Source: Pseudomonadota bacterium
GTDB lineage: Bacteria > Pseudomonadota > Alphaproteobacteria > SHVZ01
Direction of reading: 5' to 3'
NCBI GenBank assembly: GCA_016195085.1
Contig: JACQAG010000023.1
Coordinates: 1 to 48,977 of the forward strand
Length of the DNA: 48,977 nt
Shown here: positions 8,180 to 15,917 of the stretch, one piece after another
How the letters are laid out: each line of letters starts with the position of its first letter
Position numbering within the stretch: the stretch's first letter is position 1
Position numbers and translations under genes: made by a program
Notes under the pieces: model-generated
Database searches by the model: none
The model's input: the letters and a program-made list of their open reading frames with translations, nothing else
What the model was told of the DNA's origin: nothing

Positions 8180-9757
8180 TCACCCGCGCCTGATGTTCCA
8201 GAACACCGTTGCGCGCTGGACGAGGCCGCTGAGATCGGCGCGATGGGCGGTGGGCTGGATCATCTGGCCCAAGGGGATATAGGGCACCTCCTGGAAGGCC
8301 TGCTGCTGGATGGCTTCGGCGATCTTCCGCTGCTGCGCGGCCTCGTTGCTGCGCAGCCAGGCCTCGCGCAGCTCCTCGATGCGTGGGCTCGTGGGCCAGC
8401 CCGGTGCGGCCATCTTGCCGCTGCCGCGCAGAAACGCGTGGACGGCGGGGTTGGCCTGGTCGGCGCCGGGCCAATTCGTCTGGAAGACGCTCCAGCCGCC
8501 CTTGTCCAACCCATCGGTCTTGCTCCGGCGCTGCACCAAGGTACCCCAGTCCATCACCTGGTAGTCGAGGTTGAGGCCGAGCCGCCGGTAGAGATCGGCG
8601 GTGACGTCGGCGAAGATCTTCGCATAAGGCACGTCCGCCGGGCCCAGCAGCACCACCTTCTCGCCCTTGTAGCCGGCCTCTTCCAAGGCGCGCTTGGCGG
8701 CGTCCACGCTGCGCGGTCCGGTGAGCGCCTCCATGCCCGCCCCGTTCGCCATCGGCATGCCCGGACAGAAATAGCCGACGCCATCCTGCCAGCGCGAGCG
8801 GTCATCGCCGTTCATGGCGATCATGTAGTCGGACTGGACGATGGCCGGAAACAGCGCGCGGCGGATCTCCGCCTTGTCGAAGGGCGGCTGCAATTGGTTG
8901 AACCGCATGCACGAGATCGATCCCGCCGGCAAATGCACGGTGACCACCAGATCCTTGCGGGCCCGGAGCGTTTCCAGCAGATCGGCATTGGGCGTCAACA
9001 CCCAGTCGACCTCGCCACGCTGGAGGGCGGCCGCCGCCGTCGTCGCATCCGGCAGAATCCACCATTCCACCCGGTCGAAATGGGCGATCTTCGGCCCGGC
9101 GGTGCCCGAGACCGAACCGCCGGATCGCGGCACATAGGCAGGGTTGCGCTCATAGACGACGCGGGCGCCGGGATTGCGCTCCGCGGCCCGGTAGATATAG
9201 GGACCGCTGCCGATCGTCGCCGTCACTTGGCTGAAGGGATCGCTCGAGGCGAAGCGTTCCGGCATCATCGCGCAGACATTCGCCGAGGACTTGCCCAGGG
9301 CATCGGCGACCGGGAACGCATATTTAAGGCGAATGCGGATCGTGCGGTCGTCGAGGGCGGCGATCTCCTCGGCGGCGGCCAGGAACGCCTGGCCGAAGCT
9401 ATCGCGCGCCGCCCATCGGCGGATGCTGGCAACACAGTCGCGGGCCAGCACGCGTTCGCCATCATGCCATTTGAGCCCGTCGCGCAAGGTGAGCCGCCAG
9501 AGCGTGCCCTCGGCCTCGACCACATGGCCTTCCAGCATCTGCGGCTGCACCTGGTAGCGCGCATCCATGCCCCAAAGCATGTCGTAGACCAGATGGGCAT
9601 GATCGGTGCTCTGGGACGCGGTCGTCCAAATCGGATCGAAAACGGCGAGATCCGCCGCCGGCACGAAGCGGATGACGCGGCTGGATTCGGCCCGCGCGAT
9701 GGCGGGGAGCGCCAGCGCGGCCGCACTTGCCTTGAGGAAGCTGCGACGATGCATCAT
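8180..9757 (-). CDS. ABC transporter substrate-binding protein, family 5 (peptide/nickel type), Tat signal
   Basis: Periplasmic SBP_bac_5-family protein of 525 residues that would deliver peptides or similar solutes to an ABC importer. It begins MMHRRSFLKASAAALALP, a Tat signal (RRSFLK) with AIARAES as cleavage region, suggesting export in folded form. Family blocks include LRDGLKWHDGERV, CVASIRRWA, IGSGPYIY and the C-terminal YIPLGQMIQPTAHR. A GGGAGG ribosome-binding site precedes the ATG. No permease or ATPase gene adjoins it, so it is an orphan. It is clearly paralogous to the protein at 46726-48384 (shared FDP(I/V)WTTA, DCVASI(R/K)RWAA and MDW-LV-RRS blocks). Confidence 0.92.
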   Translation of the reverse strand: MMHRRSFLKASAAALALPAIARAESSRVIRFVPAADLAVFDPIWTTASQSTDHAHLVYDMLWGMDARYQVQPQMLEGHVVEAEGTLWRLTLRDGLKWHDGERVLARDCVASIRRWAARDSFGQAFLAAAEEIAALDDRTIRIRLKYAFPVADALGKSSANVCAMMPERFASSDPFSQVTATIGSGPYIYRAAERNPGARVVYERNPAYVPRSGGSVSGTAGPKIAHFDRVEWWILPDATTAAAALQRGEVDWVLTPNADLLETLRARKDLVVTVHLPAGSISCMRFNQLQPPFDKAEIRRALFPAIVQSDYMIAMNGDDRSRWQDGVGYFCPGMPMANGAGMEALTGPRSVDAAKRALEEAGYKGEKVVLLGPADVPYAKIFADVTADLYRRLGLNLDYQVMDWGTLVQRRSKTDGLDKGGWSVFQTNWPGADQANPAVHAFLRGSGKMAAPGWPTSPRIEELREAWLRSNEAAQQRKIAEAIQQQAFQEVPYIPLGQMIQPTAHRADLSGLVQRATVFWNIRRG

Positions 9758-9795
9758 GGTGTCCTCCCGATTCGAGACAACCCCCAGGCGGACTC

Positions 9796-9866
9796 GAATG
9801 GCGCCCTGAGAGAGTAGACCCTCTGAGATTAGACGGGGCGGCCCCAGTACCTGATCGCGTTGCCTA
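9796..9866 (+). promoter_or_regulatory. weak TPP-riboswitch-like motifs
   Basis: CTGAGA (9806-9811), ACCTGATC (9849-9856) and AGGGA (9867-9871) occur in the order of the conserved TPP-riboswitch boxes. The central UAAU element and a clear P4/P5 hairpin are missing, and no thiamine gene lies downstream on this strand. It may be coincidence or a decayed riboswitch. Confidence 0.15.
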
Positions 9867-9875
9867 AAGGGATTT

Positions 9876-9902
9876 GTACCGACTTTCTACGAAAGTCGGT
9901 AC
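9876..9902. repeat. perfect 12-bp stem-loop
   Basis: GTACCGACTTTC (9876-9887), a TAC loop and GAAAGTCGGTAC (9891-9902) form a perfect hairpin with a three-base loop. It has no T-run on either side, so it is not a classical terminator. It lies 120 bases upstream of the Tat SBP gene in a gap of about 440 bases (9758-10197). Apart from this hairpin, the TPP-like motifs and the terminator at 10124 I see no gene in that gap; a 26-codon frame at 10018-10098 has no convincing ribosome-binding site. Confidence 0.7.
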
Positions 9903-10123
9903 CAGGGCGGCAATGTCGGCCCGCTGGTGTGACTTTCCTGCACGCATCGCCTCACTTTCGAGCGCCTGTCCGGCGAAACTCTTTGCCGGCGTTCGCCGCA
10001 TCGATTATGGTGCCGGCATGCGTTACGCTACGAAGCAACAGGTCATGTGCATTCTCTCGACCCACACCGGTGGGCCGTCGGAGGTCATGGCGCGCTGAGT
10101 TTCGCGACGTAACCCGAGACACC

Positions 10124-10155
10124 AAGGCCCCGCCGGACACCGTCGGGGCCTTTTT
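10124..10155 (+). terminator. rho-independent terminator
   Basis: AAGGCCCCG (10124-10132) and CGGGGCCTT (10144-10152) form a nine-base stem with an 11-base loop, and the descending arm runs into TTTTT (10151-10155). No recognised gene ends just upstream on the plus strand; the nearest candidate is a 26-codon frame ending at 10098. It may end an unannotated small RNA, or insulate the ABC operon that follows. Confidence 0.75.
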
Positions 10156-10197
10156 CATGGGCCTCGGCGGGACGCTCCGGCGACAACGGAGATCGCC

Positions 10198-10377
10198 ATG
10201 GCCGGGGACGAGAGAGCGAATGCGGCAATCGCCGAAAATCCGTCCGGCGCGGAACGAACCCCTGCGCCGAGCGTGCGGGTGCGCCCGGAAGGCACGCATC
10301 TCTGGGATCAGCTCCGCGCCCGCTGGGGTGCGGCCGAGCGGCTGAGCGAGGCGCCGCCGCCCCGCGATGAGGAGTGA
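10198..10377 (+). CDS. 59-residue small protein preceding an ABC exporter
   Basis: ATG at 10198 behind GGAG (10188-10191), TGA at 10375-10377, three bases before the ATG of the ABC ATPase. The product is hydrophilic: a variable N-terminal half, then PEGTHLWDQLRARWGAAERL, predicted amphipathic helix, and an acidic-proline tail (PPPRDEE). Third positions are GC-rich as in neighbouring genes, and the tight spacing suggests co-transcription with the transporter. I do not recognise the family. It could be a small regulator or accessory subunit, or simply a leader ORF. Confidence 0.55.
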   Translation: MAGDERANAAIAENPSGAERTPAPSVRVRPEGTHLWDQLRARWGAAERLSEAPPPRDEE

Positions 10378-10380
10378 GCC

Positions 10381-11391
10381 ATGCCCGCGCTCCGCCTCGA
10401 TAAGCTCGCCAAGACCTTCCATAGGAGATCCCGGCCGGCCGGCGGGCTCGGCCGTCTGAGCCAGCTCTTCCGGCCGTCGCGGCCGATCGAGGTGCCGGCG
10501 GTCATCGGCGTCAGCTTCGCGGTCGAGGCGGGCGAGCGCGTGGCCTTCATCGGCCCGAACGGCGCCGGCAAGTCGACGACCCTCAAGATGCTGACGGGCA
10601 TGCTGACGCCGAGCGCCGGCCATGCCGAGGTGGCGGGGCTCGTCCCCTGGCAGGCGCGGCGGCGGCTCGCATCGCGCATCGGCATCGTCTTCGGCCAGCG
10701 CTCGCAGCTCTGGCCGCAGTTGCCGGTCGCCGACAGCTTCTGGCTGCTCGCCCGCATCTACGGTGTGAGCCGGGCGGCGTTTCTCACCCAGAAGGCGCGC
10801 CTGACCCACGCCTTCGCCATCGGCGACTTCATGGACCGGCCGGCTTCCCAGCTCTCCCTAGGCCAGCGCATGCGCTGCGAGATCGCCGCCGCCTTGCTGC
10901 ACGGGCCGGGGATTCTGTTCCTGGACGAGCCGACCATCGGTCTCGACGTGACCGCCAAGGCGGCGCTGCGCGATCACTTGAACGAGCTCTCCCGCGCCGA
11001 TGCCACGACCGTGCTCTTGACCTCGCACGACACCGGCGACATCGAGAAGATCTGCGAGCGGGTCATCGTCATCGACCACGGCCGGCTGATCATGGATGTG
11101 AGCCTGGACAAGCTGAGACGCGACTATCTCGGCCGCCGCATGGTGACGCTGACCACCGCCGAGGAAGAGCCGCTTCTGGCGCTCGACGGCGTCGAGGTGG
11201 CGGCGAGGGCGCCTTACCGGCTCAGCCTTGCCGTCGACACCGCCCGGATGCCGATCCAGAAGGTCGTGGCGGAGGCGATGGAGCGTCTCACCATCCAGGA
11301 TTTGATGATCGAGAACCCGCCCTTGGAGGACGTCATCAAGGCGATCTACCGCGGCGACCGGCGCGAGCCCGCCGAATGGGGCGCTTCGTGA
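10381..11391 (+). CDS. ABC-2 type exporter, ATP-binding subunit
   Basis: A 336-residue ATPase of the DrrA/NodI-like class that would energise the two membrane subunits encoded next. Walker A is GPNGAGKST (58-66), the signature is LSLGQ (158-162), Walker B is ILFLDEPT (178-185), and the switch His is in LTSHDTGDIEKICER. The FGQRSQLWPQLPV Q-loop region and the extended C-terminal domain (about 230-320) are typical of ATPases paired with ABC2_membrane_6/DUF990 permeases, a group that includes viologen exporters. It follows the 59-residue gene by three bases and overlaps the first permease gene by 16. Confidence 0.93.
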   Translation: MPALRLDKLAKTFHRRSRPAGGLGRLSQLFRPSRPIEVPAVIGVSFAVEAGERVAFIGPNGAGKSTTLKMLTGMLTPSAGHAEVAGLVPWQARRRLASRIGIVFGQRSQLWPQLPVADSFWLLARIYGVSRAAFLTQKARLTHAFAIGDFMDRPASQLSLGQRMRCEIAAALLHGPGILFLDEPTIGLDVTAKAALRDHLNELSRADATTVLLTSHDTGDIEKICERVIVIDHGRLIMDVSLDKLRRDYLGRRMVTLTTAEEEPLLALDGVEVAARAPYRLSLAVDTARMPIQKVVAEAMERLTIQDLMIENPPLEDVIKAIYRGDRREPAEWGAS

Positions 11392-12188
11392 CTGCCGCAC
11401 AGCAGGCCAAGGCCATGCTGGCGCTGTTCGCCATGGGCTGGCAGCGCGCCGGCATCGAGCGCGCGGCACTCCTCGGCCGCGCACTCCTCTACGGCCTGGT
11501 GCTGCTGATCTTCCAGGGCATCTGGCAATCGACCCCCCTGGCCGAGCTCGCCGGACCCGGCTACGACACCGAAGGGCTGATCTGGTACGTCGCGGTCACC
11601 GAGTGGATCGTCTTCGCCACGGCCTATCCCTACCGCGAGGTCGAGGCCGATATCAGAGGCGGCCGCATCGCCCAGCTGGCCTCGCGTCCGGTGCCCTACC
11701 TCGCCGCCGTTGCGGCCGAGTGGGCCGGCGCCAGCGGGTTCCGGCTCTTGGCGCTTGGCGGCTTCGGCTTCGCGGCGACGATCCTCATGACCGGCACGGT
11801 CCCGATCGCCTGGTCCGCCGGCCCCGGCCTCCTCCTGAGCGCGCTCCTGGCCATGGCGCTCGCCTTCCTCCTGCAATTCGCCATCGGGCTGGTCGCGGTC
11901 TGGATGGGCACCGCCGCACCGGTCTACTGGATCGCGCAGAAGCTGTTCTTCGTCATGGGCGGCCTGCTGCTGCCGCTCTCGATCTATCCAAGCACGCTCG
12001 GCGCCATCGCCGAGGCGAGCCCGTTTGCGGCCATGCTCTACGCCCCCGCCTCGCTCCTGCTCGACGCCGGCAGCGCCGGGCTCGGCCAGGTTCTCCTCGG
12101 GCAAGGCATCTGGCTGGCGCTGCTGGCGGCGGGCGCGCTCGCCATCGAGCACAGGGCGATCCGCCGCATCACCCGAGAGGGGATCTGA
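11376..12188 (+). CDS. ABC-2 type transporter permease (first)
   Basis: Integral inner-membrane subunit, 270 residues, with about six hydrophobic segments (AALLGRALLYGLVLLIFQGI; IVFATAYPY; LLALGGFGFAATILM; two in GLLLSALLAMALAFLLQ-AIGLVAVWMG; the last near LALLAAGALAIEH). The layout and the PYREVEADIRGGRIAQLASRPVPY loop fit the ABC2_membrane_6 family. The ATG at 11376 overlaps the ATPase gene; an in-frame GTG at 11388 within the ATPase stop (GTGA) is an equally good start. The transported compound cannot be inferred; family members export toxic cations, drugs or lipids. Confidence 0.85.
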   Translation: MGRFVTAAQQAKAMLALFAMGWQRAGIERAALLGRALLYGLVLLIFQGIWQSTPLAELAGPGYDTEGLIWYVAVTEWIVFATAYPYREVEADIRGGRIAQLASRPVPYLAAVAAEWAGASGFRLLALGGFGFAATILMTGTVPIAWSAGPGLLLSALLAMALAFLLQFAIGLVAVWMGTAAPVYWIAQKLFFVMGGLLLPLSIYPSTLGAIAEASPFAAMLYAPASLLLDAGSAGLGQVLLGQGIWLALLAAGALAIEHRAIRRITREGI

Positions 12189-12194
12189 GCCGCC

Positions 12195-12974
12195 ATGGGA
12201 TCCTTTTCCTACCTCGCGACCTTGCTCCGCCTCAATGTGAAGAGCGGGCTCAGGCCCTTTCTCCCCTCGGCGATCGCGGCCACCCTCATGTGCGCCAACA
12301 ACCTCGTCTTCTTCATCATCTGGCTCATCTACTTCCAGCGCTTCTCCAGCCTCAAGGGCTGGGGACTGGAAGACGTGGCGCTGCTCTTCGGCATCGCCGC
12401 CTGGAGCTTCGGGCTGACCGTGCTCGTCGCCGGCGGGGTGCGCGACATCACCCGCAGCATCGTCGACGGCAGCCTCGATGTGCATCTGGGCCGGCCGCGC
12501 CATCCCTTGCCGAGCCTCATCTTCGGCCGCTCCATTGCCGCCGGCTTCGGCGATTTGGCGAGTGCGGTGGTGCTGTGGCTGGGATACGCCGGCAAGGATC
12601 TTCTCGATCTGCCGTTCATCCTCCTCGTCGCCAGTGCGGCCGCGGTCATCGTGGTGGCGACCGCGACGCTCGTCAGCCTCACCGTGTTCTGGCTGCCGAA
12701 CACGGTGCAGCTGGTCGAGGATGTGTATTTCATGCTGCTGATGGCCGCGGTCTATCCCCAGCACGTATTCGGCCCCTTCCTCAGGCTCCTCTTGTTCACG
12801 CTGCTGCCCGCCGCCTTCATCGGCCTGGTGCCGGTCGAGACGATCCGCGAGACCAGCCTCGAGAAGCTGGCGGTGCTGCTCGGCGCGGCGCTCGTCTATG
12901 CGTCCCTCGCCGTGCTTGTCTTCGAGCGGGGGCTCAAGCGCTACACCTCGGGCAGCAGCCTGAGCGCGCCCTAG
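12195..12974 (+). CDS. ABC-2 type transporter permease (second)
   Basis: A 259-residue polytopic membrane protein, the second half of a presumed heterodimeric permease with the preceding gene. Six hydrophobic segments are visible, from FLPSAIAATLMCANNLVFFIIWLIYF-type helices to VLLGAALVYASLAVLVFERG. The cytosolic loop VRDITRSIVDGSLDVHLGRPRHPL corresponds to the IRGGRIAQLASRPVPY loop of the first permease, so the two genes are distant paralogues. It begins six bases after the first permease. The ATPase and both permeases form a compact exporter operon that may start with the 59-residue gene. Confidence 0.87.
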   Translation: MGSFSYLATLLRLNVKSGLRPFLPSAIAATLMCANNLVFFIIWLIYFQRFSSLKGWGLEDVALLFGIAAWSFGLTVLVAGGVRDITRSIVDGSLDVHLGRPRHPLPSLIFGRSIAAGFGDLASAVVLWLGYAGKDLLDLPFILLVASAAAVIVVATATLVSLTVFWLPNTVQLVEDVYFMLLMAAVYPQHVFGPFLRLLLFTLLPAAFIGLVPVETIRETSLEKLAVLLGAALVYASLAVLVFERGLKRYTSGSSLSAP

Positions 12975-13040
12975 AGAAGCATTGCCGATGCACCCGGGTG
13001 CTATTCTCCGCGATCAAGGGGCCCCGAGGGAGGTGCGTTC

Positions 13041-13745
13041 ATGGAAGCGGTCGACCAGCTCAAGCGCACCATCAAGGTCTGCATGTTCGATCAATACGGA
13101 ACCGTCGTCGACATGCAGACCGGTCTCATCGAGGCGGCGACACCCTACCTCGCGGAAAAGGGCTGGAGCGGCGATCCTTCCTCCTTCGTCACCTGGTGGC
13201 GGCGGACGCATTTCGAGAACTCGATGATCGATGCGCTCCTCGACAAGGAGCACACGCCCTATCGGGAGATCGGGCACCGCTCCTTGGCGCTGGTGCTGGA
13301 GCGCGCCGGCATCCCTTACACGATGGATGAGGTGCGCCGGCTGGTCGCTGAAATCGAGCGGCTCCGCCCATTCCCCGAGGTGCCCGAGGCGCTGGCGCGG
13401 CTCAAGACCCGCTACCGGCTCGTGGTCCTGTCCAACGGCGATCCCGACATGCTGGAAGCCGCGACGCAGCATCACCGGATATCCTTCGATCAGGTGATCT
13501 CGGTCGCCAGCGCCGGCAGCTTCAAGCCCCATAGGGCGACCTACACCAAGGCCGCGGCGATGGTGGGTGTCGGCATGGAGGAGGTGCTGTTCGTCGCCAA
13601 TCACGCCTTCGACTGCATCGGCGCGAAATCGGCGGGCATGCGCACCTGCTTCATCGACCGCCGCCGGCGCCCCTTCGGGATCACGCCCCACCAGCCCGAT
13701 CTCATTATGGGGACGATGACGGAGCTGGCCCAGCTCATCGCCTGA
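13041..13745 (+). CDS. HAD-superfamily hydrolase, haloacid dehalogenase type II-like
   Basis: A 234-residue HAD hydrolase resembling L-2-haloacid dehalogenases. Motif I is MFDQYGTVVD with nucleophile Asp17 (canonical FDxYGTLxD), motif II is VVLSNGDP, motif III the lysine of SFKPHRATY, and the last block is VLFVANHAFDCIGAKSAGM. In true type II dehalogenases the last motif carries SSNxxD; here it is VANHAFD, so the substrate may differ, and a phosphatase or another dehalogenase specificity is possible. The start is placed at the ATG at 13041 behind GGGAGG. It is a single-gene unit between the exporter operon and a small hypothetical gene. Confidence 0.85.
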   Translation: MEAVDQLKRTIKVCMFDQYGTVVDMQTGLIEAATPYLAEKGWSGDPSSFVTWWRRTHFENSMIDALLDKEHTPYREIGHRSLALVLERAGIPYTMDEVRRLVAEIERLRPFPEVPEALARLKTRYRLVVLSNGDPDMLEAATQHHRISFDQVISVASAGSFKPHRATYTKAAAMVGVGMEEVLFVANHAFDCIGAKSAGMRTCFIDRRRRPFGITPHQPDLIMGTMTELAQLIA

Positions 13746-13825
13746 TCTCGGCCCTCATACCTTCGTCTAATGTCGCCGGCCAGGCCCCGCTCCTAGGCTC
13801 GAGCCCAGGAAATGGGGAGAGAGTC

Positions 13826-14056
13826 ATGAGCGACCGTGTCATCGATTGGCCGTTGGGCGAGTCCTCGAGCGCGTTGACGCCGTATTCGGCCGAGACCTCG
13901 CTCGCCCGCGAAGGGGCGGATTGGGGGCCGGCGGCGCGCGCCATCCTCGGCCCGCATCTGCGCTATTTCGCGCCGATCCCGGCGCCGCATGCGCCGGCCC
14001 GCGACCCGGGCAGAGAGGCGGATTGGCATTTGCTGCAATTCCGGGGCGGCGTGTGA
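13826..14056 (+). CDS. hypothetical protein, 76 residues
   Basis: A short hydrophilic protein beginning at an ATG 12 bases after GGGGAGAG, a good ribosome-binding site. It is rich in Pro and Ala with no signal peptide or membrane segment, and ends ADWHLLQFRGGV. Codon use is GC-rich like its neighbours. I do not recognise a family. The gene is convergent with the TPR gene at 14084, 27 bases away. Confidence 0.5.
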   Translation: MSDRVIDWPLGESSSALTPYSAETSLAREGADWGPAARAILGPHLRYFAPIPAPHAPARDPGREADWHLLQFRGGV

Positions 14057-14083
14057 GCCGTCCTCCCGCTCGGTCCGCCCTGC

Positions 14084-14566
14084 TTAGCCCGAGAGGCCCT
14101 TCTTCTTCTTATAGGCGGCGATCGCCTCTTTGAGATCGTCATAGGCCTCGCAGCCGAGCGTGCAGAGCTTGTCCAGCACCGCCAGACGCTCCTCGGCCCT
14201 GGGGAGATCGTCCATCGTGAGATAGAGCTCGCCCAGATATTCGTTCGCCGCCTTGTGCTCGGGATCGAGCTTGATCGCGGTCAGGTACTGATCGAGCGAC
14301 TCCTTGAGCTTGCCGGTCTTGCGCATGCTCAGGCCCAAGAGGCTATGGGCATCGGCGTTCTTGTTGTCGACGAGGAGAACCTTCTCCAAGAGCGGGATCG
14401 CCTCGGCGTATTTCTCCTGCTTCACCAGAGCGTCGGCCTTCATGTAGTCGGGATTGCCTTTGCTCGCAGCCGAGGGCTGGGTCGGGATCATCGCCAGGGC
14501 AGGCCAAGAGAAGCCGAGCAAGACCAGAAGCAGAACCGCCTGAAGGCGCAGCATCGTCGACCTCAT
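14084..14566 (-). CDS. exported TPR-repeat protein
   Basis: A 160-residue periplasmic protein with an N-terminal signal (LRLQAVLLLVLLGFSWPALA) and about three tetratricopeptide repeats between residues 38 and 130 (for example KQEKYAEAIPLLEKVLLVDN and GKLKESLDQYLTAIKLDPEH). A C-terminal CTLGC motif precedes a lysine-rich tail (AAYKKKKG). TPR proteins mediate protein contacts, so it is likely an accessory factor. Its ATG overlaps the stop of the glutathione peroxidase gene (ATGA), arguing for coupled expression. The function is unknown. Confidence 0.85.
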   Translation of the reverse strand: MRSTMLRLQAVLLLVLLGFSWPALAMIPTQPSAASKGNPDYMKADALVKQEKYAEAIPLLEKVLLVDNKNADAHSLLGLSMRKTGKLKESLDQYLTAIKLDPEHKAANEYLGELYLTMDDLPRAEERLAVLDKLCTLGCEAYDDLKEAIAAYKKKKGLSG

Positions 14567-15123
14567 TTCACCAGCAGCTTTTCGATCTCTTGGGTGATCG
14601 TCGCCGATGTCGGCGTCACCGTCGAGGGCCAGGCCCCGGCCAAGCTGCCATCGGGTGCCAAGAGGTATTTGTAGAAGTTCCAGCGCGGCGTGTAGGACTC
14701 GCCCAGCTCCGCCTCCACCCATTTGTAGAAGGGATGGGCGCCGGGACCGCTGACGCTGTACTTGTCGGTCAAGGGGAAATCGACGGCGAAGTTCACCTCG
14801 CAGAACTGCTTGATCTCCGCCGCGCTGCCCGGCTCCTGCTCGCCGAAATCGTTGGAGGGCACGCCCAAGACGACGAGACCGCGATCGCGGTAGCTCCGCC
14901 ACAGGGATTCGAGCCCCTCATATTGCGGGGTGAACCCGCATTGGCTCGCGGTGTTGACCACGAGCACGGGGTGGCCGGCGAACTTGGCGAGCGGCAGCTT
15001 GCCGCCATCGATGCCGGTGAACTCGAAGGCGAAGCCGCCCTTGGAGCCCGCCGCACTCGGCGGCGCCACGCTCATGCTCGCCGCCGCCAGCAGCATGCCG
15101 GCGAACTTGATGAATTTCGCCAT
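14563..15123 (-). CDS. glutathione peroxidase, exported
   Basis: Thiol peroxidase of the glutathione peroxidase family, 186 residues, with an N-terminal signal-like segment ending PPSAAGSKG, so probably periplasmic. The catalytic tetrad is intact: Cys62 in NTASQCGFTPQY (Cys, not selenocysteine), Gln96 in NDFGEQEPGS, and Trp148-Asn149 in RWNFYKYLL. Members of this type often use thioredoxin rather than glutathione as reductant. It lies 27 bases after the sulfite-oxidase-like gene and overlaps the TPR gene, so the three form one unit. Confidence 0.92.
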   Translation of the reverse strand: MAKFIKFAGMLLAAASMSVAPPSAAGSKGGFAFEFTGIDGGKLPLAKFAGHPVLVVNTASQCGFTPQYEGLESLWRSYRDRGLVVLGVPSNDFGEQEPGSAAEIKQFCEVNFAVDFPLTDKYSVSGPGAHPFYKWVEAELGESYTPRWNFYKYLLAPDGSLAGAWPSTVTPTSATITQEIEKLLVK

Positions 15124-15150
15124 GGCAGAGTCTCCTTCCCGGCACTCCGT

Positions 15151-15804
15151 TCAGCCATAACGCTGCTCCCGCCAGGGATCGCCCAGATTGTGGTAGCCGC
15201 GCACTTCCCAGAAGCCCTTCGTCTCCTTGGCCGCGAACCAGATATGGCGGACCCACTTGGCACTCTTCCAGAAATAATGCTTCGGCACCACCACGCGCAC
15301 CGGACCGCCATGCTCGCGGGTGAGCGGCCTTCCCTCCCACGCGGTCGCCAGCAGCACGCCCTCGTCGTCGAAGGCCGCCAGCGGCAGATTGGTCTGGTAG
15401 CCGTCATAGCTCTTGAACATGACGAAGCGCGCCTCGGGCTTCGGCCGCACCACGGAGACGAGGTGTCGCCCCGACACGCCCTCCCAATGATTGTCGAAGC
15501 GCGACCAGGCGGTGACGCAATGGATGTCGGAGACATGGCGGGTGACCGGCTGCGCCGACAGCTCGCTCCATCCCCATTTGAGCGGCTGCTCGATGAGGCC
15601 GCCGACCGCGAGCTGCCATTCCCTAGCCGGCACATTGGGCTGCGTGCCGAGGTCGAGGACCGGCCAGTTCTTGACGAGATGCTGGCCCGGCGGTAGCCGG
15701 CGCGCTGCGGGGCTGGCGGTCTCCCCGGTCAGGAGACGGCCTTCCCGCGCCCATTTCTCCTTGGCCTCGATCAGCTTCTGCTTGGCCCGTGGAACCCCGT
15801 CCAT
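15151..15804 (-). CDS. sulfite-oxidase-like molybdopterin oxidoreductase
   Basis: A 217-residue enzyme of the oxidoreductase molybdopterin-binding fold (sulfite oxidase/YedY-like). Diagnostic features are the cofactor-ligand region DIHCVTAWSRFDNHWEGV with Cys96 as the expected Mo ligand, and the KSYDGYQTNLPL, EHGGPVRVVVPKHYFWKSAKW and FWEVRGYHN blocks. No twin-arginine or Sec signal is seen, unlike MsrP, so it seems cytoplasmic. The family includes sulfite dehydrogenases and uncharacterised reductases. It lies upstream of glutathione peroxidase and 113 bases downstream of a NitT/TauT-type importer on the same strand, so a role in sulfonate or sulfur oxidation is an attractive but unproven reading. 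Confidence 0.9.
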   Translation of the reverse strand: MDGVPRAKQKLIEAKEKWAREGRLLTGETASPAARRLPPGQHLVKNWPVLDLGTQPNVPAREWQLAVGGLIEQPLKWGWSELSAQPVTRHVSDIHCVTAWSRFDNHWEGVSGRHLVSVVRPKPEARFVMFKSYDGYQTNLPLAAFDDEGVLLATAWEGRPLTREHGGPVRVVVPKHYFWKSAKWVRHIWFAAKETKGFWEVRGYHNLGDPWREQRYG

Positions 15805-15917
15805 CGCTTTCTCCCTCGACTAGACGGGAAGATATGGGCTCAGCGCCGCGGCGAATAGCCCCCGCTCGCGCGCTCGTGATCCCGTGCCGGCCGATACGAA
15901 GAGTGCTGCAATCCCGA

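Noticed and set aside
8243-9817. 524-codon plus-strand frame opposite the Tat SBP gene
   Set aside because: It is antisense to a clear SBP with a signal peptide and family motifs, and its translation is rich in shadow-type Arg/Gly/His runs. High GC content keeps such frames open.
15820-15917. Extra C-terminal region for the NitT/TauT permease
   Set aside because: A hydrophobic stretch appears only in another frame; the permease ends at a clear stop at 15918 with a normal C-terminus.
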